Source of the DNA: Apricaphanius iberus
Lineage: Eukaryota > Chordata > Actinopteri > Cyprinodontiformes > Aphaniidae
Direction: 5' to 3'
Length of the DNA stretch: 64,000 nt
NCBI GenBank assembly: GCA_028564705.1
Contig: JAPXFQ010000364.1
Span: 2,170,001-2,234,000, forward strand
A program made the position numbers and the translations under genes. Shown here piece after piece: positions 11,085 through 19,600 of this stretch (positions are counted from its first letter, which is position 1; each line of letters begins with the position of its first letter). Under the pieces are notes generated by a model, which did not search any database, was not told where the DNA came from, and worked only from the letters and a program-made list of their open reading frames with translations.

Positions 11085-11350
11085 GCACATATAAGGAAAA
11101 GGAAAAACAAAATACTGTTTTTTTTTAACGAAAATATATGTATAAGGAAAAGGAAAAGCAAAATATATATTCTTCTAGACGAAAATACATGTATAAGGAA
11201 ATTAAAAACAAAATATATTTTTTTCTAGACGAAAATACATGTATAAGGAAATGAAAAACAAACAAAAAAAAATTTCTAGACGAAAAGGATAATACATTTC
11301 TTCACAAAATGAATCTAAGGAAAGGAAAAACAAAATATATATTTTTTTGC
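11085..11350. repeat. Tandem repeat, unit about 51 bp, 4-5 copies
   Basis: A unit of the form gtataaggaaaaggaaaa + caaaatatat + tctagacgaaaatacat recurs near 11089, 11140, 11191 and 11242, with a partial copy near 11318. Copies vary by substitutions and small length changes in the T and A runs. There is no coding signal. This is a minisatellite-like array, not a CRISPR: there are no unique spacers. Confidence 0.75.
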
Positions 11351-11836
11351 TTTTATTTTTAATTATGTCAGTTTTGGTCCTCCACAGTTTTCCACTGTCA
11401 GTTATCAAATTGAAATGATAACCCCTTGTCTGAGTACAGCCTATTTTGTGAGTAAAGGACTAATATATTATCAAAAAATAAATAGCCTACATTTAAATTA
11501 AACTCATGGAAAAAGTTTACATTTGTGCAAAGGACAAATGCAAGATTAACCATGATTATTTTTTACATGGACACATTCATTTTCAACAGAATTGGTGGAT
11601 TTCTCCACTGGTCATGTTTTTCCAACCTCTCAAGAATCAGTGTGAAACATTAAATCCAGATTCTATATCGCGAATATTAATGAAGAGCATCAGCTTGCAC
11701 CACCAGCGCTTGTTTTTCTTTCATGCTCCCTTAGGGGCGAAAGTGGCTTGGTAGAATCGTTGGATTTTAATTTCATCAATTTAAAGCGTCCTATGAAAGG
11801 TAAACGCGAGTGTGGAGAAATCGCGACCAAACTTAC
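11351..11836. other. Sequence between tandem repeat and orphan exon
   Basis: On the minus strand this would be the start of intron 1 of the gene whose first exon is at 11837-11888. I found no further IL-1R exon here and no repeat I could name. Confidence 0.35.
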
Positions 11837-11888
11837 CTGTAATAAGGACGAGGAGAAGGACAATCATCCTGATGGACTCCAGCAGCAT
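11837..11888 (-). CDS. Orphan signal-peptide exon of an IL-1R-family gene
   Basis: On the minus strand this reads ATG followed by MLLESIRMIVLLLVLIT, then a phase-1 donor (ACAG|GTAAG). It is a hydrophobic signal peptide almost identical to the first exon of the TIR receptor gene at 26829-26880 (MLLETIRMILLLLVLIS), also 52 coding bases and phase 1. The upstream block (11889-12500) matches the block upstream of that exon. It lies downstream of the 16-27 kb gene, so it cannot be that gene's exon 1. It belongs either to a neighbouring IL-1R-type gene extending left of the window or to a remnant. The rest is not visible: 1.7-9.25 kb, where an intron could lie, is the BEL/Pao element. Confidence 0.7.
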
Positions 11889-12510
11889 CGTGTTTGTGAG
11901 AAGTTCACTTCCTGCCTAAATTTCTCCCGAAGGGCGGAATGCCCCTTCCTCAATTCATACAATGAGAGATGAAGTGAAACTCAAGGAAGAAAATAACACA
12001 GTTGCTTATTCATCTGAACCGCCCACTAAAACTTTCCTCTTCTTCGATTTCCCCCCAGAAACGTGTTAATCATCTAAGAAAATTTTGCATTATGCAATCT
12101 TCCCTCCACTATTTGTTCCACTACATATTGAAATCTGAAATATACGCTGTATAGGCTATATAATATATAGCCTATACAGCGTATATTTCAGAATTCCCAT
12201 CATATTATGATGGGATGATTCTGGTCTGTAGTTGTGAAAGTAAAAACTGCTGCACTTTGGAACTTTGAAAATACCCATTCACGTTGCAGCTGTGCGGTGC
12301 TAAAATAAAAAAAAGCGCTTTGGAAGATGTGCGCTTTTTACATCCTATCGCAAAGAACCTGTAGCCTATCAAGTGTAGCCTACTCAGTTTTATTTTTGCT
12401 CTGTACTTCAGTAGACCAACTAAAATAATAATATATAATAATCTGTTTTGGATGTGACCAATAATACTGCGTTTTTTAAAATAGCCTAAATAATAGAATA
12501 GAATCAATGA
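11889..12510 (-). promoter_or_regulatory. Duplicated IL-1R promoter/5' UTR block (copy 1)
   Basis: This is upstream of the orphan signal exon on the minus strand. It aligns along its length with 26881-27430, upstream of the TIR receptor gene, including the shared words cacagttgcttattc and gaaccgcccactaaaa. An IRF/ISRE-like word, gaagtgaaact (11971-11981), is conserved at nearly the same distance from the ATG as in the other copy. Promoter function is inferred. Confidence 0.5.
12134..12192. repeat. Perfect 59-bp palindrome (29-bp arms, 1-base loop)
   Basis: The left arm 12134-12162 is the exact reverse complement of the right arm 12164-12192, with one base between. A second perfect small hairpin (cccatcata, one base, tatgatggg) follows at 12197-12215. 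The block lies about 250 bases upstream of the orphan signal exon and has no counterpart in the otherwise homologous promoter at 26.9-27.4 kb. Confidence 0.9.
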
Positions 12511-12639
12511 CCGACTTTTACTCTTAAATTTAATAATAATAATAATAATGATACAAAATAATAAAAATAATGATAATACAGCTCAAAACTGATAGTTCTT
12601 GAGTAAACATTATTTTGACTGATATACCAAATAGTAAAA

Positions 12640-13450
12640 TGCTCGTTAGTATTGACATTTTTACTGTTGAAGCAGCCTTTCTCAGTCTGAGAATGTCAAA
12701 TACTATTAATAACTATTGAGAATAAAAAGTTTTATGTTAGGTATTATTTTTCATATTTAACACTTAATTACTCTCTCCTTTCAGACAATGTTTAGCAGGG
12801 CTGGTCTGTTGTATAAATTGATATTGCGACTGCTTAGCCCTTAAACCCAAACCATCGCTGCTTGCCAGCTGACCCCAAGAGACTTTGAATATGTGAAAGA
12901 ACATGTTGACAAATGCACAAGCTGAGATACAGAGATAATTTTAGAACACATTTTATCATACATTCAGTTTAATCTCAGTTTCATCCTTGTCTCACGAGTT
13001 GTCTGTGAATCAGCGAATTCTACATGCGGCAAGCGTATTAAAACTTTTATTAAACAAAGTAAACTTTGAGTGCACCATCGCTGATGCATAAACCCACTCT
13101 CTCTGCTGACACATCGTGTGACCATATCCTAATTTTCTTGGAGATTTTGTAAAAGTATAGAAACATTTCTTTATAGAAACAGCTGTAGAAAACTGTCTTA
13201 TGCTGTCCAACAACCCTTAGTTAAAATCCAGATGGTTTAGGTAATATCTAATTCAACGAAAGGCAACCTAAAGCTGATGTTTTTTTTGGGGTAGTTGGAA
13301 TTTATTTCACATAAAAGACTTTGTCTATCTCACAGTAAAACTGCTATACTTTTTTTTTCTTTCCACAAGGCGTACTAAGCATCTCCAGAACCACATTGAG
13401 AATGTGCAATGGTTTCCTGTCCCTCAGTCTTTGTTGTTGTTTGGCCTCTT
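12640..13450. repeat. Segmental duplication block, partner at 32960-33735
   Basis: Several stretches match in the same order: tttttactgtt...cagcc near 12660 and 32970; the tacatgcggcaagcgtatta region near 13022 and its match near 33330; the gaccatatcctaatt region near 13119 and 33434; and gtgcaatggtttcc near 13405 and 33695. Together with the exon-1/promoter match this shows a duplicated segment about 1.6 kb or longer, later expanded in copy 2 by insertions. No coding content is seen. Confidence 0.6.
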
Positions 13451-13519
13451 ACCTCTGGTTACTCCGGTTTCTTCCCATGGTCAAACAACATGACTGCTGG
13501 GTGAACTGGTCTCTAAATT

Positions 13520-13690
13520 GTACCTAGGTAGGCCTGTCTGCCTGCATGGTTGTTTGTCTTGTCTGACACTGTGTTGCTTTGCAAGGACTGCCGACCTGGC
13601 CAAGGAGTACCCCGCCTCTTGCCCATTGACCGGTGGAGTGAGGCACCAGACCCATGTGAACCTTCAAAGAAAAGAGGTATAAAGGATAGA
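13520..13690 (+). repeat. Common fish SINE-like repeat fragment
   Basis: The stretch with gactgccgacctggccaag and taccccgcctcttgccc, ending near aaagaggtata, belongs to a widespread teleost interspersed repeat. Opposite-strand pieces of the same family are at 25715-25960 and 63690-64000. It is diverged and non-coding. Confidence 0.5.
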
Positions 13691-13784
13691 CCTCTGAAAT
13701 ATTGCTAAAATTAGAAAAAAAAAATCCTGTCCAGGAGTGATGCTGAGAAACTAGTTTAAAAATGCAAATAACAGCCTTCAGTTG

Positions 13785-15320
13785 ATCCAAATTATTGCAG
13801 CAAAAGTTCTAATGAATATTAAAAAGATATAAAAAAATATATATTTGGATTGAACAAATAAGCTCTTCGATACCTTATTTTTGACATACATTATATGTGA
13901 TTTCCATGATAAGTTGTCATCCAACACTATACCTAGAAACTTTATTTCATTGACTCTTTCAATAATTGTGTTGTTAATGGATAAAGTGACTTCAGTTTTT
14001 CTTTTTTTCCCAAATATCATAAACTTTGTTTTTGTTAAATTTAACGATAATTTGTTGTAATCAAACCATGTTTTCAGTTTTACCATTTTTTTCCAAAGTT
14101 TTCAGACAACTCTTTTAGATCATTTCCAGAAGCCAAAAGATTGGTGTCATCTCCAAACAACACAAACTGTAACGATTGTCACACTTCACATATGTCATTT
14201 ATATATAAAATAAAAAGTTTAGGCCCAACAATTGAACCTTGACAAATTCCACACCTAATATTTAAACATGTTGACTTATTACTTCTAAATTCTACATATT
14301 GCTGCCTATTTTGTGAATAGCTGCTTAACCAATTCAAGACTAGTCCTTTTATTGCACATATATATAATTTAGATAGCAGAATAGAATGATCTATAGTGTC
14401 GAATGCCTTTTTTAAATCGATAACCACTCCTATAGTATGTTTTTTTTTAATCAATTGATGTTTAGATTTCTTCTACCATTTTTGTTATAACCAGATTTGT
14501 TGACCGGTTGGACCTAAAACCATACTGGCTCTCACTGACTAATTTGTTATTTTCTACAAAGCTGTCTAGTTTATTTACAAATTTTTTTTTCTAATAATTT
14601 TGAAAATTGAGAAACAATGACACTGGTCTATAATTATTAAAATCATGTTTGTCTCTATTATTAAAGAGTGGAATGACTTTAGGCAGTTTCATTCGCTCTG
14701 GAAATATTCCCTTTGTAAATGATAAATTATAAATATAATGCAATGGTTGGAGAATACAATCAATCGTCGTCTTTATTAGTTTCATGTCAATACCCTCACT
14801 ATCTTTTGATGTCTTGTTCTTAAGTTTATGAACAACAGCTAATATTTCAATTTCTATGACATCAGCTAAATACATTGACTGCAGATCATTTTTTCCTTCA
14901 TTACAAGCACCTTTAAATGTTTTATCACATGAAATTTTATTGGCTAAACTGGGTCCTATATTTACAAAAAATGAGTTGAGTTCATTTACAATTTCCTCCT
15001 GATTTTCAAAGATTATTTTATCTTTTGAAAAGTATTTTGGGATTTCTGTGGATTTTGTCCTCTCTATTACCTTGCTCAGAATATTCCAAGTGGCCTTGAT
15101 ATTGTGTTTATTTCATACAAAATCCTGGTGTAGTATTCCTTTTTAGCCTTTCTCTATATTGTTATTAGCTTATTTGTGTAGCCCTTATAACGCTTTTCAG
15201 CCGTTTCTGTTCTTGTTTTGATGAAGTTCTTGTAAAGTTTATTTGTCTTTTTGCACACATTATGTAAACCATTTGTGATCCAAGGTTTTTTCTTTATCAT
15301 TACGTCTAGCTCTGCATGGA
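13785..15320 (-). pseudogene. Decayed LINE reverse transcriptase on minus strand
   Basis: Read on the minus strand, pieces appear in the right order. First comes a region before the RT (KKPWITNGLHNVCKKTNKLYKN-like, about 15200-15290). Then the finger region NNYRPVSLF (about 14600), the palm motif VIDLKKAFDTIDHSILLSKL (about 14400), CGICQGSIVGPKLFILYIND (about 14200), and a thumb segment with SINNTIIERVNEIKFLGIVL (13920-14000). Stops, frameshifts and a damaged catalytic region make it non-functional. It is a fish LINE of the broad Jockey/CR1/L2/Rex1 type; I cannot fix the clade. It lies downstream (3') of the TIR receptor gene. Confidence 0.75.
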
Positions 15321-15689
15321 ACCTCTGGACAATGTTTATTGTAGAGATGTAAAAAACATTTTAGGAATATATATGTATTTTTTATTTTTCCACAGTTCGT
15401 GTCTTTGCAGCTGGTCATGACACTGTGATACTTTTGTAGTCTATACATACAGAGGAGAATATAAGCAATATGTTTGATTCGCTGTAGATTTTTAAAATTT
15501 GCTTACTTACAAACAGAAGCACCCTTCAAAGTTTTGAAATCTTCGTTCGGCTGTGATGCCTTTTGAGACAGGAGGTTATCGGCTTGGATAGTGCTCCCAG
15601 TAATTTGATGCCCTCTTTTCAACTTTTTACTTTCTTTAATATAGAGAGTACTCTTACATCAGTTCCTTCTGTTATTTTTGTGTTTCTCA

Positions 15690-15890
15690 AACCCCAGATG
15701 GTAGTGACAGATGCTTGTACTGAGCCAGGTTCTTCCTGGGCAGGTTTTTACTCTCTACTGTTGCTACATACCTGCTCAGTATTAGGAATTACTGAGGTTG
15801 GACTCTGTATCAAGTGGGCTCAACTGCTATGAATCGAGGCATTTTGCTATACAGACAATCTCAATTGAATTGAACTGATGAAACTGATTT
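15690..15890 (+). repeat. LINE 3'-end fragment
   Basis: The words actgagccaggttcttcc, ctactgttgctacatacctg and the terminal tcaattgaattgaact resemble the 3' tail of an abundant fish non-LTR element. There is no ORF. 15321-15689 to its left holds nothing I recognise. Confidence 0.45.
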
Positions 15891-16049
15891 AGTGGGCCGT
15901 TTTGCCATATATACATGAAATATGGTCTCTCAAAATGATTAATTCATTTGTGAGCATTCTGGTTGTGTTGCAGGGGATCAAATACTTATTTCACACAGTT
16001 AAGTGCAAACCATTTTGTAACTTTTCTGTCATACTTGGTGTTCATAAAC

Positions 16050-16055
16050 TTTAAT
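16050..16055 (-). terminator. Candidate polyadenylation signal of the TIR receptor gene
   Basis: tttaat on the plus strand is ATTAAA on the minus strand, 44 bases past the TAA stop at 16099-16101. No AATAAA lies closer. The surrounding bases (15965-16000, ggggatcaaatacttattt-like) resemble the end of a Tc1-type repeat, so the 3' UTR may use repeat-derived sequence. Confidence 0.3.
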
Positions 16056-16098
16056 AAGTTGCATACGCAGTATAAAATGACAATCAGGTATCAACATA

Positions 16099-16664
16099 TT
16101 ATTCTTGTGTTAAAAGTTTCATATTTGGTATTTGCAGAGGGGCTGGTAAATGATAACGTAGCTGCTTCCAGAAGGAAGAGGATGGTGGCCAACTCTTCAA
16201 GGTTACACTGTATCTGGCCTTACTTAGAAGCTGCAGAGCCTCTGGAAATGAGCCTGATCTTGATGCCTCCATTTGCTCCGTGTTGATGAAAATCAAGCGA
16301 GTCTTCCGCTCCACAAGAGAAGCATGGATGGCACTCAGCACTCCGCTTCCTGGTTCGGGATCTGGAAAGCTGGGAACCAAAAGCACAGCCCGGCTCTGCT
16401 CTACGCAGTCTAACACGGCTTCGGCTACAGCTGCAAAGGGAATGAGTGCAGGGTAAATAATACATTATTACTATTTACTAAAGGTATTTACGAACATTTG
16501 TATAAACTCACCTTGACCAGGTAGTACATCCCGATCATAAAGACAGAGGCTGTAACCAAACTGATCTTCCAAGGTGCTTGCCAGGAATTTTCTGTCTTCT
16601 TCACTCAGTCCTCCATCAATGTCACTTTGGTAACACATCAAAAACGCATCATAACTTTTTCCAT
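16099..16664 (-). CDS. TIR receptor gene exons 12-13: cytoplasmic TIR domain
   Basis: Exon 12 (16512-16664) holds box 1 (DGKSYDAFLMCY) and box 2 (FGYSLCLYDRDVLPGQ). Exon 13 (16099-16430) runs from AVAEAVLDCVEQSRAVLLV through HASLVERKTRLIFINTE to box 3 (FWKQLRYHLPAP) and the stop. The domain has about 161 residues, normal for the IL-1R family. Mammalian genes usually split this region over three exons; here I see two. The tail after box 3 is short (about 15 residues). Confidence 0.9.
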
Positions 16665-19600
16665 CTAAACACACACAAAAAAAAAGATAACCTTTGTCAA
16701 ACCAGCTGGAGTCCTGTAAAGATTATGACTAATTTAGAGACATATTTTCATTTAACTTTAAGCTGAAAAACTGAAATGTGTTCTTTCACTTGACACAGGT
16801 GACAAATACTAGTCAGTTCTTCTTTGCTTTGTTCTATACGGAAGCCCTAAAGGGTCATACTTACATACATTTTATTTCCCCCGTTTTCTCATGATAACGA
16901 GATAATTTTCCTCCTTTTTTTTTCGTGATAACGAGATAATTTTCCTTCGTTTTCTCGTGTTAACGATTTTGAGACATAATGCATGCACTGCATACACTAG
17001 GTTTCTAGTGACTCGCAATCCTGCTACTCTGCATCTCTCCGTCATCATCCGGTATCCATGGAGTCGCCCGGGGCCTCATAGCAGGTCAACTATGTAATTA
17101 ATGACTACATCAGGGTCACTTAGATTGCGCCTCAGATAAAGCCTTGCTAACCGTCTTCTTAGATGATGCACACTAATGTGTACATTATCTGTAATAGCAA
17201 GGCATAAAGCTATTTCAGCCTGTGTCAGGCCTTGATTGAAAAAATGTGTGATGCGGTGATCAATATTATCCTGCTCCTCTGACATTGCTAAACTGAATGA
17301 TGTTTCCTGCAGTGATTTAAAAGACAATATAGTTTCGTTTTCTTGAGATCTCAAATTATTATTTCGTTATCACGGGAAAACGGAGGAAGATTATCTCGTT
17401 ATCACGAGAAAACGGAAGAGATTTATGTCGTTATCACGAGAAAACGGGGGAAATAAAATGTAGGTATTTATGACCCTTTAGGGCTTCCGTAGTTCTATAC
17501 AAATTTGAGAAGTTTTTTCCTCTGCTTTAAAAGTGGTTTGGCCAAAGACAAAGTCAATACAGCTAAATGGTATAATTGACCTGAGAGCATTCCAGGCCTC
17601 TTTATTTTCCCTTGAAATGTTAGGCATCTTTTTCTGAAGCTTATATTGGCCTGATGTAGCTACATTTTGTTAAATGTTTTGCAGAGATTTGCTTTTACTT
17701 GTAAGAAAAAGGAAAGAAAAAAAAAAAGACTCACCAGACGTGTTGCTCGTGCAAACTTTGAAACCAAGTTTGTCTCTTAGGAAAAGGGTGACGTCAATTT
17801 TAAACTTCATGTATGTAACAACAATCACAGCCATGACCACTACGATACAGACTGTGCATACTGTAAGCATAACATATGAGGGGTCAGCTGCAGGGAAACA
17901 ATAAACAAGAAATTAGTACACCAAACTAATTTTCTATACCAAAATAAATGATCTATGATGTATATAATTTTTTTAAATTGACCAATTTACAAATTCCCAC
18001 ACCCGTTTTATTGAGGGTGATTGTGACAAAATCTGTCAGTTCAGCACTTTCAAGTTTACAGGTAAATTCTGTAGAAAAATCTTCTTCCAAAACTTCTCTG
18101 AAGACTAAAGATGAATTCATCCGATAGAATGTCTCATCGGCATTACTAAAAAGTACAGGAAATAATGGACATAATTTAGATATTATAGTGTTTATTATTT
18201 AATCTATAACACTAGTTCAATTTCAAACAAACATGTGAGTTTAGTTCTTACCCTGAGCATGTAGAATTGTAAAAATATCGGAAGGTTTCATTGTTTTCTA
18301 TAAAGTCACCTTTACTCAACCAAAACAGGGAATCATCACATACATATACAACTGCTATACAAGTAATTACAGCCGGTTTTCCTGGAAAAATGTTTACATA
18401 AAAATTAAACTATTGTATTACAGGAAAATTTTGATTTTATTTTTGTGACCTATATCTGTAAATAGTAATAAAAAATGCACTCACCAAATTCTACCTCAAA
18501 AACCCGACCATTTTTTGGTGAAGAGATTCCTAAGATGTTGGGAAAAGCACAAATTTATTTGATTCATTAATAGGCCTTAAATCAATGAACAAATAAACTG
18601 GATTTATTTTGGTAAAAATTCTGTTTGAAAGAAAAAAAAAAAGTCTTTATTTTTATATGTAGTGCATTTTTTACTCCATATATCTAAAAGGCTCAAAAGA
18701 AGGAATTATTACAGTAAGCTAACTTTTTACAGCAAAATAAATGCTATATAATGCATATAATAGTAAAAATGTAATCAATTTACAAATGCCCAGCACCTGT
18801 TTTAGTTAGGGTTATTGTGACAAAATCGGTGAGAATATTATTTTCAAGTTTACAGGTAAATTCTGTAGAGAGATCCTCTTCCAAAACTTCTTTCAAGACC
18901 AAAGATGAAATTATCCAATAGGATTTCTCTTTATCAGTATTGCTAAAAAGAATGGGAAATAGTGAACAGGATTTACATATTAATGTGCTTGTATTCTATA
19001 TATAATATCAGTTTGACTTCAAAAAATGTGAGTTTAGCTCTTACCCTGAGCATGTAGAATTGTAAAAATATCGGAGGGTGTCATTATTGTTTAAAAAGAC
19101 ATTTTCTCTCAACCAGAACAGCGAACCATGACACGAATCTATGACTGCTATACAAGTGATCATAGCTGGTTTGCCTTGAAAAATGTTTACATAAAAATGA
19201 AATATAATAATATTGCAGGAAAAAGTAGAATATTTTTAGTGCCTTAATGTTACAAATAAAAAAACTTACCAAGTTCTACTGCAAAAACTTGACCATTTTT
19301 TGGTAAAGAGATTCCTAAGGTTTGTGGACTTGTCCCTGGACATAAAAAAAACACGTTTATTTGAGGCATTAATGAGCCTTTAATTAACTAACACATAAAC
19401 TGATGCAGAGCAGGCATTTTATACCTTTTTGGATATTAAGTACCACTGTTAAAGAGGTATTGAAAATTTGATCAGAATATAAGAAAGACCAGGTACAGAT
19501 GTAGACTCCACTGTCCTCAAATGCAACACTTGGGAAGTTAGCTTTAGAGAGCTCACCATTCTCCTGGGAAAGAAGCCATAGTTAAAAAGAAAGTATCTCT

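Noticed and set aside
11085..11350. Possible CRISPR-like array
   Set aside because: The repeats are contiguous diverged units without unique spacers, in a vertebrate-type genome; it is a minisatellite.
11837..11888. Using this exon as exon 1 of the 16-27 kb receptor gene
   Set aside because: It lies downstream of that gene's stop on the minus strand, so it cannot be its first exon without trans-splicing; 26829-26880 is correctly placed.
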